Origin: an uncultured Caryophanales bacterium
Lineage (GTDB): Bacteria; Bacillota_I; Bacilli_A; Acholeplasmatales; Anaeroplasmataceae
Direction: 5' to 3'
Length of the DNA: 57,231 nucleotides
Assembly (NCBI GenBank): GCA_946405105.1
Contig: CAMJFY010000010.1
Span: 1-57,231, forward strand
Part shown: in pieces, positions 1 to 8,159 of the stretch
How the letters are laid out: every line of letters begins with the position of its first letter
Numbering within the stretch: position 1 is the stretch's first letter
Made by a program: the position numbers and the translations under genes
The notes under the pieces: generated by a model
What the model saw: only the letters and a program-made list of their open reading frames with translations
Databases searched by the model: none
What the model was told of the DNA's origin: nothing

Positions 1-33
1 AATATATTCTTTCTTCATTAATAAGCCATACAT
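1..33 (-). CDS. possible 5' end of a gene truncated by the window edge
   Basis: An open frame starts at the ATG at 33 and runs off the left edge, reading MYGLLMKKEYI. It follows a promoter (140-168) and a leader with an intrinsic terminator (55-90). A purine-rich GAGGGCGGG lies just upstream but is not a good ribosome binding site. Eleven codons are too few to assign a product, and a later start at the ATG at 18 is equally possible. Confidence 0.25.
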   Translation of the reverse strand, partial: MYGLLMKKEYI

Positions 34-54
34 AATAAAATCCCGCCCTCAAAA

Positions 55-90
55 CAAAATAAAAAGAGTAGTTGATGGTCTACTCTTTTC
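55..90 (-). terminator. intrinsic terminator within a short leader
   Basis: Perfect 10-bp stem (AAAAGAGTAG at 62-71 with CTACTCTTTT at 80-89), followed on the minus strand by a T-rich run. It lies about 45 bases downstream of the predicted start of transcription at about 133 and upstream of the truncated frame at 33, so it could end a very short RNA or act as an attenuator. Confidence 0.7.
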
Positions 91-139
91 CATACAAAGG
101 AGTTTTATAATTTACATTAGTAAATTCTCTTACATTCTA

Positions 140-168
140 ATGATATCATCCTTGTGTAAAATTGTCAA
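140..168 (-). promoter_or_regulatory. promoter reading off the left edge
   Basis: TTGACA (168-163) and TATCAT (145-140) on the minus strand are separated by 17 bases. The promoter lies just downstream of the 183-578 gene and reads away from it, so it drives whatever lies left of the window. Confidence 0.6.
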
Positions 169-184
169 CAAAATGTGTAAAATT
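153..184. repeat. direct repeat flanking the -35 box, operator-like
   Basis: TGTGTAAAATT occurs at 153-163 and again at 174-184, exactly 21 bp apart, which places both copies on the same helix face around the TTGACA box. Read on the minus strand each gives TTTTACACA, which also resembles a DnaA box with two mismatches. No binding protein can be named. Confidence 0.45.
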
Positions 185-578
185 AGCTTTGATTATTTTC
201 AGCCAAATATTTACTTCTTTGTACAAGCATCAATATGCCTGCAACAATATTAACTAATAATAATGTTGAAATAGCTGTACCAATATTTGGATATTTTCTT
301 ACATTATATACAATTATCATAACTAAGTTAACAATTGCACATATTATAAATAATCCGCATATTATGAACATAATAAAAATAAAGAAAAAGGCTCCAAAGA
401 TTGATCCAATAGCTCTACCTAGTTGATCTCCAGCACTACCCGTTGATTCTGATGCTTCGGCACTAATTTCTGCCAAACCTTGATTTACAAAAACTGTAGG
501 CCATAAAACAGCTAATGCTATTAATATAATTAATTGAACAGCTAATATAATATTTATTGCGATTTTAAATCCCTTCAT
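183..578 (-). CDS. small multi-pass membrane protein, unknown function
   Basis: 131 residues. A hydrophobic N-terminal helix (about residues 6-30) is followed by a short polar Ser/Glu segment (about 37-55), a long hydrophobic stretch that could hold two helices (about 60-93) and a last helix (about 100-118). The start ATG follows GAGG at good spacing. It is last in a run of small genes of similar style (598-864, 899-1279). I do not recognise the family; nothing catalytic is visible. Confidence 0.65.
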   Translation of the reverse strand: MKGFKIAINIILAVQLIILIALAVLWPTVFVNQGLAEISAEASESTGSAGDQLGRAIGSIFGAFFFIFIMFIICGLFIICAIVNLVMIIVYNVRKYPNIGTAISTLLLVNIVAGILMLVQRSKYLAENNQS

Positions 579-597
579 AAATAATACCTCTATTCTT

Positions 598-864
598 CTA
601 TTTTTTATCTATATCTTTAACAAGAATATTGAAATGACAATCATTATCTTCTCTATACACATAATATAATCTATCTGTATCACTAAAATTATATATTAGT
701 TCCTTATTACATGAATAAAAAATATGTGTACCTGTCTTTAATGAGATATTAAGATATCCATTATCATCAAAATAATATTTATTATTACCAAATATTAATG
801 GATTTCTTTTTATAGTTCCATCATCTGTATAAATAACAAATTCCTTCTTCTTATTAAAAAACAT
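598..864 (-). CDS. hypothetical protein, 88 aa
   Basis: Start taken at the ATG at 864 (MFFNKKKEF) because GAGG lies 6 bases upstream; an earlier in-frame ATG at 876 overlaps that ribosome binding site. The protein is soluble, rich in Asn, Asp, Tyr and Phe, with alternating short strands (KRNPLIFGNNKYYFDDNGYL), which suggests a small beta-rich fold. It lies between two membrane-protein genes with short gaps. Function unknown. Confidence 0.55.
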   Translation of the reverse strand: MFFNKKKEFVIYTDDGTIKRNPLIFGNNKYYFDDNGYLNISLKTGTHIFYSCNKELIYNFSDTDRLYYVYREDNDCHFNILVKDIDKK

Positions 865-898
865 AATTGACCTCATGTAGCTAGATTTTTATTAATTT

Positions 899-1279
899 CT
901 AGCCAAGCGTTGTTCCTACAAGTTGAATATAAGTCCAAATCATAACTGCTGAGATAAAACAATCAATTGAGTTAAGTACTATTCCTGTAATAGCTTTTCC
1001 TTTATGATTCTTAGATAAAACACCAATAATAGATAAAATTAATCCAGAAAGAGGAATAATGCACATAACAGGAAGAAATGCAACAAGAATTGATAAAAGA
1101 ATTCCTACGAACCCTAACACAAAGCCTATTATGGCAAATACTTTATATGGTCCTTTATCTTCATCCGCATATACTAATGTTTGTTGTTCTTGATATACAA
1201 CAGTTTCTACACTAGCTCCACAATTTGAGCAAAATTTATCATCAAGTTTTAATTCTTTTCCGCAATTTTTACAATACAT
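899..1279 (-). CDS. zinc-ribbon membrane protein (DUF4190-like)
   Basis: Start chosen at the ATG at 1279 (MYCKNCGKEL), preceded by GGAGAG; an upstream 30-codon extension is low-complexity and overlaps the terminator of the next gene. The 126-residue product has a zinc ribbon with two CxxC pairs (CKNCG near residue 3 and CSNCG near residue 18), a linker, then three hydrophobic helices (about 47-125) with glycine-rich turns. Such ribbon-plus-membrane proteins are common in Firmicutes and mostly uncharacterised. It has the same architecture as the 1332-1733 product and is probably its paralog. Confidence 0.75.
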   Translation of the reverse strand: MYCKNCGKELKLDDKFCSNCGASVETVVYQEQQTLVYADEDKGPYKVFAIIGFVLGFVGILLSILVAFLPVMCIIPLSGLILSIIGVLSKNHKGKAITGIVLNSIDCFISAVMIWTYIQLVGTTLG

Positions 1280-1310
1280 ATCAAAACACTCTCCATTTAT
1301 ATTATATATG

Positions 1311-1345
1311 AAAAATAAAAAAAACTCCAGTTTAAACTGAAGTTC
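1311..1345 (-). terminator. intrinsic terminator overlapping the 3' end of the 1332 gene
   Basis: The stem is built on the palindrome CAGTTTAAACTG with flanking pairs, followed on the minus strand by a long T-rich run (1312-1324). The last codons and the stop of the upstream gene lie inside the stem. Confidence 0.75.
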
Positions 1346-1733
1346 TATAAAGTAGTAATATGAAGACAAAATAAAAAATAACTATTAAGAAAATACCTAT
1401 TGCCTTTAATATTGAAATAATAATTCCTGCAATAGCGAATCCCTTCTTATTCGCTCTTAATCCAATAATTGAAAAAACAAAGCCTAAAATAGGAGTAAAA
1501 AATGGTACTAAGCTAAATATAAAACCTAAGATTGCAAAAGTATCAAATTTGTTTGATGTTGCAGCAGCTTGAGGTTGTGTATTTGGTGTCTCTTCGATTA
1601 CAGGTGTTATAACCACTTGTTTTTCTTCTGATTCAGGTGATTCGTTAAATAATTCTTCTTTTTCTATTTTCGCACCACACTGTGTACAAAATTTTGCATT
1701 TTCTATTTCCTGGCCACAATAATTACATTTCAT
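1332..1733 (-). CDS. zinc-ribbon membrane protein (DUF4190-like)
   Basis: 133 residues from the ATG at 1733 (MKCNYCGQEI), which follows GGAGAG; the longer frame adds six unlikely residues. A zinc ribbon (CNYCG and CTQCG) is followed by an acidic, Pro/Thr-rich linker of about 40 residues and a C-terminal membrane domain of two to three helices (about 67-130). The layout matches the 899-1279 product, but this gene ends at its own terminator, so the two are separate transcripts or a read-through pair. A role in envelope sensing is only a guess. Confidence 0.75.
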   Translation of the reverse strand: MKCNYCGQEIENAKFCTQCGAKIEKEELFNESPESEEKQVVITPVIEETPNTQPQAAATSNKFDTFAILGFIFSLVPFFTPILGFVFSIIGLRANKKGFAIAGIIISILKAIGIFLIVIFYFVFILLLYRTSV

Positions 1734-1793
1734 TTCTATCACTCTCCACAATTAAAGATTATAAACTCATTATATCTTAGTGTCAATTAAACA

Positions 1794-1828
1794 AAAAAAA
1801 GAATTCAGTTAATAATTACTGAACTCTT
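1794..1828 (-). terminator. intrinsic terminator of the 1828 gene
   Basis: Stem GTTCAGTAAT / ATTAACTGAAT (about 1800-1826) followed by an unbroken T run on the minus strand (1794-1801). Confidence 0.8.
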
Positions 1829-2277
1829 TATCTTCGTCTATCTTCTAATTCTTCTTTTTCTCTAATGTCATCATCTGTTAATCTTAATAAGAATACTCCA
1901 GGTGCAACAAATGAGAAAATACAAGCTAATATACCATAAGTCTTAACATCTTTTTTAGTCTTAGCTTTTTCAAGCTTCTTTAATGCAATAATTGATACTA
2001 TTGCACAAGCAAGACCATAAATGAAAAGTATAATTCCAACTGTAAGCATTGCAGTGGCACCATTAGATGTATAATTTGGAAGTGCTTCTTTAGCTTTTTC
2101 AACTAATACTCCGCTAGATTCAGCTATCTCCTGAGTCGCCTCTGCTTGTTCTGGTGAAGCACTAGCAACAACACTTGACATTTGACCAGCCATACCCATG
2201 AATGCAATGCCTAAAATTCCAAAAACTATTCCAGCAACAGCCGTCATAATCAATGTTATTCTTGATATAATTTTCAT
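1828..2277 (-). CDS. membrane protein resembling DUF4064
   Basis: 149 residues. An N-terminal helix (about 6-28) is followed by an Ala/Ser/Glu-rich external segment (about 33-70) and two more helices (about 75-98 and 112-130), ending in a charged tail (EKEELEDRRR). The pattern, one helix, a polar loop and two helices, resembles the DUF4064 family of Firmicutes membrane proteins; this is recognition by layout only. GGAGG supports the start. It is monocistronic or first in its unit, ending at a strong terminator. Confidence 0.65.
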   Translation of the reverse strand: MKIISRITLIMTAVAGIVFGILGIAFMGMAGQMSSVVASASPEQAEATQEIAESSGVLVEKAKEALPNYTSNGATAMLTVGIILFIYGLACAIVSIIALKKLEKAKTKKDVKTYGILACIFSFVAPGVFLLRLTDDDIREKEELEDRRR

Positions 2278-2336
2278 ATGCTACGCCTCCAATCATTATA
2301 TATTATAACTCATAATATTAATTTAATCAATTAATA

Positions 2337-2798
2337 CTATTCTTCAATCTCTGAAAGTCCTTCAGTTAAATATTTTAAAGTTAATTTATCTGATGTATTA
2401 CCAGATTCAGCTGATTTATTTAACCAATATAAATAATATCTATCAGCTGGCATATATGTTGAACAAAGTAAATAAATATCAGCTAATACATGGTAGATAT
2501 ATTCATTTTTATTATCTACCTCTTTAAAACAAATGCTTGTTAGATTATAAATATCTTCTAAAGATAAATTAAAAGAATTTGAATATAGATAATTGAACGC
2601 ATTTGCTATAGATTTTGCGTTAGCTTCTAAGTCAGATGATATAGTAATTTTATTATTATCTAGCTTAGCGTTAAATGCTTTTAAATATTCATTTCTTTCC
2701 TTAGCTGTAATTGTTTTATAGCCACAATTAGGACAGAAATGAATTATGCCTTCTTTTTCATTAAATTTAGTACCACAAATCTTGCAACAAACTTCCAT
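2337..2798 (-). CDS. zinc-ribbon protein with helical Sel1/TPR-like C-terminus
   Basis: Start placed at the ATG at 2798 (MEVCCKICG) because AAAGGA lies 10 bases upstream; ATGs at 2804 and 2807 are closer to it. A zinc ribbon has CKICG near residue 5 and CPNCG about 20 residues later. The rest is soluble and helical, and the C-terminus (YYLYWLNKSAESGNTSDKL) looks like part of a Sel1 or TPR unit. No membrane segment, unlike its zinc-ribbon neighbours. Function unknown; a protein-interaction role is likely from the fold type. Confidence 0.6.
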   Translation of the reverse strand: MEVCCKICGTKFNEKEGIIHFCPNCGYKTITAKERNEYLKAFNAKLDNNKITISSDLEANAKSIANAFNYLYSNSFNLSLEDIYNLTSICFKEVDNKNEYIYHVLADIYLLCSTYMPADRYYLYWLNKSAESGNTSDKLTLKYLTEGLSEIEE

Positions 2799-2883
2799 AT
2801 TCATCATATCCTTTACAATATCTAGTATAACATTTTATAAAATATTTAAAAAGATAAAAAAGAATATTTTTATTATATAAAAT

Positions 2884-2916
2884 ACAAAAAAAGACTACCA
2901 TAAAGATAGTCTATTT
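2884..2916 (-). terminator. terminator of the CoA operon
   Basis: Stem AGACTA/TAGTCT (2892-2897 with 2907-2912) with a run of seven T on the minus strand. It ends the unit that contains the Cys-rich ORF and coaX. Confidence 0.75.
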
Positions 2917-3105
2917 ATTGTTTTCGTAATAATCTTTATTTTCATTACAACATGAATCACATGGATCTTCTATTTCTACTGTTGTAATTGATACAAAATC
3001 ATTACATTTTATTTTGTTATTATAAATGTCATCATTTATTATTGAATTGTTCTTTTGGCATTTTCTTCCAAAAACATATTTACACATTAAACATTGAGAA
3101 TGCAT
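2911..3105 (-). CDS. cysteine-rich miniprotein
   Basis: 64 residues with eight cysteines: CLMC near the start, then C (FGRKCQKN), C (IKCNDF), and CDSCC near the end. The spacing suggests metal binding or a compact iron-sulfur or zinc site, but fits no family I can name. It begins 10 bases after coaX, with GGTGA at the start codon, and ends at the operon terminator, so it is the last gene of the pantothenate/CoA unit. It has no signal peptide. A link to CoA synthesis is only suggested by position. Confidence 0.6.
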   Translation of the reverse strand: MHSQCLMCKYVFGRKCQKNNSIINDDIYNNKIKCNDFVSITTVEIEDPCDSCCNENKDYYENNK

Positions 3106-3115
3106 ATTTCACCTA

Positions 3116-3880
3116 TTAGCTATTTTTCTTATAAAGATAATATAGTCCCTTTAATAATAAATCCTTATCATAAGTAATCTTATGCTTAGAATGAGGAATA
3201 ATTAATGGAGCTAAGCCACCAGTTGCAATAATTATGAAATCTTCATTAATTTCAGCTTTAATTCTATCAATTAATCCATCAATTAATGATGCATTACCAT
3301 ATATAATACCTGATTTCATACAATCAATTGTATTCTTTCCTATTAATGTTTTAGGAGTATCAAGTGAAATAAATGGTAGTTGTGATGCATTTATAGATAA
3401 TGAATCTAATGATGTTTTAATACCAGGAATTATCATACCACCGATATGATTTTTATCCTTATCAATAACTGAAATAGTTGTTGCAGTACCCATATCAATA
3501 ATAATTGCAGGAACCTTATATTCCTCAATTACACATACTGCATCACATACTCTATCTGCGCCTAAGCTTTGAGGGTTATCAATTTTAATCTTTAAACCTG
3601 TTTTTATTCCAGGACCAACTAATAATACCTTTTTATCTAATAGATTCTTTAAAGCACTTAAAACCTGGTTTGTAACCTCAGGTACTACACTTGATAATAT
3701 AGAGCCTTCAATATTTGCTTTATTTACCTTAAAGATTTCAAGCATTTGCTGAAATTGGATTAAGAAATCCATTTCAGTTTTCTTTCTATCAGTTGCTATT
3801 CTAGCAGAATTTAATATTTTAGTTTCTTCTAATAATCCGATAACAATATTTGTATTTCCAATATCAATTGCTAAGATCAT
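3116..3880 (-). CDS. coaX: type III pantothenate kinase
   Basis: Phosphorylates pantothenate with ATP, the first committed step of CoA synthesis, in the cytoplasm. At 254 residues it has the normal length for CoaX. The N-terminal phosphate-binding motif of the ASKHA fold is DIGNTNIVIG (about residues 5-14). The central GADRVCDAVC segment and the DMGTATTISVID motif (about 129) with GGMIIPGI complete the active site. Type III kinases need a monovalent cation and resist CoA feedback, as known for the family. The start follows GGTGAT. It lies 8 bases after coaBC in the pantothenate operon. Confidence 0.96.
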   Translation of the reverse strand: MILAIDIGNTNIVIGLLEETKILNSARIATDRKKTEMDFLIQFQQMLEIFKVNKANIEGSILSSVVPEVTNQVLSALKNLLDKKVLLVGPGIKTGLKIKIDNPQSLGADRVCDAVCVIEEYKVPAIIIDMGTATTISVIDKDKNHIGGMIIPGIKTSLDSLSINASQLPFISLDTPKTLIGKNTIDCMKSGIIYGNASLIDGLIDRIKAEINEDFIIIATGGLAPLIIPHSKHKITYDKDLLLKGLYYLYKKNS

Positions 3881-3888
3881 AATATCAC

Positions 3889-5073
3889 CTATAATTTAAT
3901 AATTTTATCTAGAATCATATCAGCTAGATTATCCTTAGTATCAAAAGGAAGCTCAATTAATTCATTCTTAGTAATTAATGTGATTTGATTTGTATCTACC
4001 TTGAATCCTGTTTTATCTCCATTAATTGAATTAGCACAAATCATATCAGCATTTTTCTTTTCTAGCTTTTTCTTACTATTTTCTAATAAGTTCTCTGTTT
4101 CCATTGAAAAGCCTATAATCTTTTGATTATTTTGCTTATTCTTTCCTAAGAAGCTTAATATATCATCTGTTCTCTTTAAATCAATTGACATATCATTATC
4201 GCACTTCTTTATTTTATTATCTGCATAGCTCTTTGGAGTATAATCAGCTACTGCGGCAGCCATAATAATATAATCATAATTCTTATAACATTTTTCTATT
4301 TCAGTAAACATATCATATGCTGAGCTAATGCTTGTCTTTTCAATTCCATCATATAGCTTTAAATTATCAGTGCTTGTGATTATTTTAACATCAGCACCTC
4401 TTAAATATGCCTTGTTTGCAATTGAAAAGCCCATTTTTCCAGTTGAATGATTAGTTATATATCTAACTGGGTCAATTGCTTCCTTTGTAGCACCTGCAGT
4501 AATTAAGACTTTCTTTCCCTTTAGGTCATGATTAGATAGATTATAAACAATTGCATCTAATAATGTTTCTTCTGATGGAAGCTTACCTACTCCTTCATCA
4601 CCACATGCTAACATACCCTTGGCAGGCTCAATAATTTGGTAGCCATATTTTTTAAGCTTTAATAAATTATCTTGCAATATTGGATTATTATACATATTTG
4701 TATTCATTGCAGGTGAAATTAGCTTTACCTTATTGAATGCAAATAATGTTGTTGTTAGCATATCATCACAAATACCACTTGCAATTTTTCCAATTACATT
4801 AGCACTTGCAGGAGCAACTAAAAAGATATCAGCCTTTTTAGCTAATGATACATGCTCAACATTAAATTCAAAATTTCTATCAAATGTATCTACTAGGCAC
4901 TTATTTCCTGTTAAAGTTTCAAAGGTAATAGGATTAACAAAATTAGTAGCATTCTTTGTCATTATTACATGTACATCAGCATGTAACTTTTTTAATGCTG
5001 AAGCTAAATAACAAATCTTATATGCAGCAATAGATCCTGTTACACCTAGTATTACTGTTTTTCCTTTTAGCAT
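3889..5073 (-). CDS. coaBC: bifunctional phosphopantothenoylcysteine decarboxylase / phosphopantothenate-cysteine ligase
   Basis: Joins 4'-phosphopantothenate to cysteine using CTP and then decarboxylates the product to 4'-phosphopantetheine. The N-terminal flavin-dependent CoaC half (about 1-180) shows GVTGSIAAYK, the catalytic-His segment FNVEHVSLAK, PASANVIGK, PAMNTNMYNNP and the ACGDEGVGKLPS substrate flap. The C-terminal CoaB half (about 185-394) begins VLITAGATKEAIDPVRYITN and includes HSTGKMG. At 394 residues it is full length. AGGAGG supports the start. It sits between panD (12 bases) and coaX (8 bases), consistent with one operon for the whole route. Confidence 0.97.
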   Translation of the reverse strand: MLKGKTVILGVTGSIAAYKICYLASALKKLHADVHVIMTKNATNFVNPITFETLTGNKCLVDTFDRNFEFNVEHVSLAKKADIFLVAPASANVIGKIASGICDDMLTTTLFAFNKVKLISPAMNTNMYNNPILQDNLLKLKKYGYQIIEPAKGMLACGDEGVGKLPSEETLLDAIVYNLSNHDLKGKKVLITAGATKEAIDPVRYITNHSTGKMGFSIANKAYLRGADVKIITSTDNLKLYDGIEKTSISSAYDMFTEIEKCYKNYDYIIMAAAVADYTPKSYADNKIKKCDNDMSIDLKRTDDILSFLGKNKQNNQKIIGFSMETENLLENSKKKLEKKNADMICANSINGDKTGFKVDTNQITLITKNELIELPFDTKDNLADMILDKIIKL

Positions 5074-5085
5074 AGAGTATACCTC

Positions 5086-5475
5086 CTATTGATCAGATAG
5101 CTTACCGTATTTTTCGTAATTAGTTTTTCTAATTATTTTATTATTATCATCTACAAATAATACTGTAGGCTTATTAGTCTTAGCTTCCTCAGGGCTCATT
5201 TTAGCGTAGCACATAATAATTACTTTATCTCCTACGTTAGAACATAATGCGGCAGCACCATTTAAACAAATAATACCTGAGCCTCTTTCTCCACTAATTG
5301 TATATGTTTCAAATCTTGCACCATTATTAATATCAACAACCTGAACCTGCTCATATTCTAAAATGTTTGCTTCATCTAATAGATTAGCATCTATTGTAAT
5401 TGAGCCAACATAATCAACATTTGCCTCTGTTACTGTTGCACGATGTATTTTTGATTTTAGCATTGTTAAAGTCAT
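5086..5475 (-). CDS. panD: aspartate 1-decarboxylase
   Basis: Makes beta-alanine from aspartate for pantothenate. It is made as a proenzyme that cleaves itself between Gly24 and Ser25; both are present here in DYVGSITID, and the new Ser25 becomes the pyruvoyl cofactor. The family motif [18 protein letters not shown] follows. 129 residues matches the family. The start at the first ATG ([12 protein letters not shown]) fits the usual N-terminus. It lies 2 bases after panC. Confidence 0.97.
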   Translation of the reverse strand: MTLTMLKSKIHRATVTEANVDYVGSITIDANLLDEANILEYEQVQVVDINNGARFETYTISGERGSGIICLNGAAALCSNVGDKVIIMCYAKMSPEEAKTNKPTVLFVDDNNKIIRKTNYEKYGKLSDQ

Positions 5476-5477
5476 TA

Positions 5478-6329
5478 TTAATCCTCACACTTATAAATAA
5501 AATTATCAATTAGTCTAGTTTTTCCAATATATACTGCGATTGCACAAAGGATTTCACCTTTGATTTCATCAATATATTGAATGTTTTCATTATCAACAAT
5601 TGAAACATAATCAATTCTTGCTAACTTTTCAGTTTCGATATTCTTAGAGATAATATCAATTACCTTCTTTGAGCTTCTTTCACCATTCTTAATAGCCTCT
5701 AAGCCAAGCTTTAATGACTTAGATAAGATTAATGCTGCTTGTCTTTCTTCAGCATTTAAATATGTATTTCTACTAGATTTGGCAAGACCATCAGCTTCTC
5801 TAATAATAGGACAGCCAATGATTTCAATATCAAAATTTAAATCCTTAACAAATCTCTTAACTACTGCTAGCTGTTGGGCATCCTTTTGACCAAAATATGC
5901 TCTATCAGGCTTAACAATATTAAATAGCTTAGATACTACAGTACAAACACCACCGAAATGAACTGGTCTCTTTGCACCACAAAGGTTTTCTGTTACCTCA
6001 GTTGTATTAACTGATGTAGTAAAATGCTTGCCATACATTTCTTCTGGCTCTGGATTGAAAATTAAATCTCCACCAGCTGATTCAACTAGCTTCTTATCAT
6101 GTTCGATATCTCTTGGATATGAAGCTAAATCCTCATTTGGTCCAAATTGAATTGGGTTAACAAATACTGATACAACTGTTCTATCATTATTTGCTACTGA
6201 CTTTTCAATTAAGCTTTTGTGTCCTTCATGAAGGAATCCCATTGTTGGAACTAAGCCAACACTTAAGCCTTGCTTCTTCCATTCATTTACTATTTCTCTA
6301 ACTTCTTTAACTGTTTTAACTAATTTCAT
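5478..6329 (-). CDS. panC: pantothenate synthetase
   Basis: ATP-dependent condensation of pantoate with beta-alanine. 283 residues from the ATG at 6329 ([10 protein letters not shown]): AGGAG lies 9 bases upstream inside the end of panB, while the longer frame would add 13 residues that overlap panB. Family motifs are present: [11 protein letters not shown] for ATP and pantoate, [26 protein letters not shown], and KSSRNTYL in place of the usual KMSSRN. It sits between panB (1-base gap) and panD. Confidence 0.97.
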   Translation of the reverse strand: MKLVKTVKEVREIVNEWKKQGLSVGLVPTMGFLHEGHKSLIEKSVANNDRTVVSVFVNPIQFGPNEDLASYPRDIEHDKKLVESAGGDLIFNPEPEEMYGKHFTTSVNTTEVTENLCGAKRPVHFGGVCTVVSKLFNIVKPDRAYFGQKDAQQLAVVKRFVKDLNFDIEIIGCPIIREADGLAKSSRNTYLNAEERQAALILSKSLKLGLEAIKNGERSSKKVIDIISKNIETEKLARIDYVSIVDNENIQYIDEIKGEILCAIAVYIGKTRLIDNFIYKCED

Positions 6330-6330
6330 T

Positions 6331-7158
6331 TTATTTATACTCCTTAATTGCATATTCAAAATCCTCATCAGACATCATATATGTATGACTCTTATCAGGA
6401 TATGTCATATTTTCTACTTCATTTTTATAATCAGTGAATGCTTTAATTTCTTCTTCATATAAATTTGCAAATCTCTTTACAAATTTAGCGCTAGGCTGAT
6501 TTGTATAGCCTGTCATATCTTGCCATACTAATACCTGGCAATCACATTCATTTGATGCACCTATACCAATTGTTGAAACATGTAGCTTTTTAGTAATAAA
6601 TTCAGCTATTCTTCTAGGAACACATTCAAGTGTAATCGCAAATACACCAGCCTCCTCAAGCTTTAAGCAATCTGCAATAAGCTTTTTAGCTGCTTCTTTT
6701 TCTTTTCCTTGAACCTTATAGCCACCCATTGAATTAACTGATTGTGGTGTTAATCCTAAATGACCAACTACAGGAATACCTGCAGTAGTTATTGCCTTTA
6801 TTTGATCAACATACATACCCTCAAGCTTAACAGCCTGACAGCCTGTTTCCTTAATTAATCTTCCAGCATTTCTAACTGCTTCCTCAACAGATACCTGATA
6901 AGACATAAAAGGCATATCAACAACAACAAATGCGTTCTTTGCCCCTCTTACTACTGCCTTACCATGATGAATCATATCCTCCATTGTTACAGCAAGTGTA
7001 TCAGGATATCCTAGCATAACCATGCCTAATGAATCTCCTACTAATATTGAATCAATACCAGCATCATCAATGTTTTTTGCAGTTAAATAATCATATGCTG
7101 TTAGCATAGTCATTTTCTTTTTACCTTTGTTTTCTTTGAAATTATTAATTGTTACCAT
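6331..7158 (-). CDS. panB: 3-methyl-2-oxobutanoate hydroxymethyltransferase
   Basis: Transfers a one-carbon unit from methylenetetrahydrofolate to 2-ketoisovalerate to give ketopantoate. The TIM-barrel motifs are clear: TAYDYLTAK, VGDSLGMVMLGY, VVDMPFMSY, VKLEGMY, GHLGLTPQS and GIGASNECDCQVLVWQD. The start is taken at the ATG at 7158 (MVTINNFK): GGAGG lies 9 bases upstream of it but directly abuts the ATG at 7167, which also overlaps the upstream gene. 275 residues is normal. It follows the DUF2520 gene with a 1-base gap. Confidence 0.97.
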   Translation of the reverse strand: MVTINNFKENKGKKKMTMLTAYDYLTAKNIDDAGIDSILVGDSLGMVMLGYPDTLAVTMEDMIHHGKAVVRGAKNAFVVVDMPFMSYQVSVEEAVRNAGRLIKETGCQAVKLEGMYVDQIKAITTAGIPVVGHLGLTPQSVNSMGGYKVQGKEKEAAKKLIADCLKLEEAGVFAITLECVPRRIAEFITKKLHVSTIGIGASNECDCQVLVWQDMTGYTNQPSAKFVKRFANLYEEEIKAFTDYKNEVENMTYPDKSHTYMMSDEDFEYAIKEYK

Positions 7159-7159
7159 A

Positions 7160-7975
7160 TTATGCATCCTCCAACAATTTCTTTATTTTTGAATAATCAG
7201 TTCCATTATCCTTTAGCATATCTATTATATTTAAGCCTAAATATTTATATATTAATAAATCATTTCCATTTAAATTTGATATATGCTTTTGGACAGTATT
7301 ATAATCATTTCTAATAATTGGACCAGTTAAAGCCTTATTAGATCCTGATGTTAATATATTATTTACATTATTAATTATTAATGGATTATAAATATCTTTA
7401 TCATCAATTCCTATTTCTTTATATAATCTTTCACCGACATTTATTACTGAACAAACCATATTAGAAATAATTGATGCAGCTAGATGATATTTTTCTTTAT
7501 TCTTCTTATCTATTACCTTAACATTTTTAAATAATTTAGATAATTCATCAATATATTTAGGATTTCCTTCAATAGTAAAATAAATATTATCTAAATTTTT
7601 ATAAGATTCATATTTATCATTAAATGCATAAATAGGATGAATTGAATAACAATAATTATCATTATTTAATTCATTAAATATATCAGATGATAATATTCCT
7701 GATGTATGAATTAATATCTTATTTTTAATATTTAATTTAATTAATTCTTTGACTACATCTGTTATAGAATCATCATTTACAGTCAAAAAAAGAGTATCAC
7801 AATTACATATTATTTCATCTATGCTTTTGCAATACTCACTAATACTAAATTCTGCAAGCTCCTTAGCATCTTCTATATTCTTAGAATAAATGGATGAAAC
7901 ATTATGATAATTAATGTTTAACCATTTTGCTAGAGAAAAGCCTACTTTTCCTGCTCCTATAAAACCAATTCTCAT
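7160..7975 (-). CDS. Rossmann/DUF2520 oxidoreductase, probable ketopantoate reductase
   Basis: 271 residues from the ATG at 7975 (MRIGFIGAGKVG), preceded by GAGGAGG; the longer frame adds 13 residues with no ribosome binding site. The N-terminal half is a Rossmann domain with the dinucleotide motif GAGKVG at about residues 7-12. It is followed by HTSGILSSDIF and HPIYAFND, typical of the DUF2520 family, and a helical C-terminal half. Pantothenate synthesis needs a ketopantoate reductase between panB and panC, no panE is seen, and this gene is first in the operon. By context it likely fills that step, as proposed for PanG-type reductases; the substrate is inferred. Confidence 0.85.
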   Translation of the reverse strand: MRIGFIGAGKVGFSLAKWLNINYHNVSSIYSKNIEDAKELAEFSISEYCKSIDEIICNCDTLFLTVNDDSITDVVKELIKLNIKNKILIHTSGILSSDIFNELNNDNYCYSIHPIYAFNDKYESYKNLDNIYFTIEGNPKYIDELSKLFKNVKVIDKKNKEKYHLAASIISNMVCSVINVGERLYKEIGIDDKDIYNPLIINNVNNILTSGSNKALTGPIIRNDYNTVQKHISNLNGNDLLIYKYLGLNIIDMLKDNGTDYSKIKKLLEDA

Positions 7976-8105
7976 TTTGACCTCCTCGCTAATATAATTT
8001 ATTACTAATATCATTTAGTTATAAGTCATAAATTGTTTTATATATTCATTTTTAGTTATTAGTAAAGTTTTACATACATAAATACTTTCTAATCTTTACG
8101 CTATT

Positions 8106-8133
8106 ATTATATAACATTTAATAATTAAATCAA
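8106..8133 (-). promoter_or_regulatory. promoter of the pantothenate/CoA operon
   Basis: TTGATT (8133-8128) and TATAAT (8111-8106) on the minus strand, 16-base spacing. Transcription would start near 8099, leaving an unusually long leader of about 120 bases before the first gene at 7975. I see no recognised riboswitch in that leader. Confidence 0.65.
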
Positions 8134-8159
8134 CAATTATTATAAATTATTAATTTATA

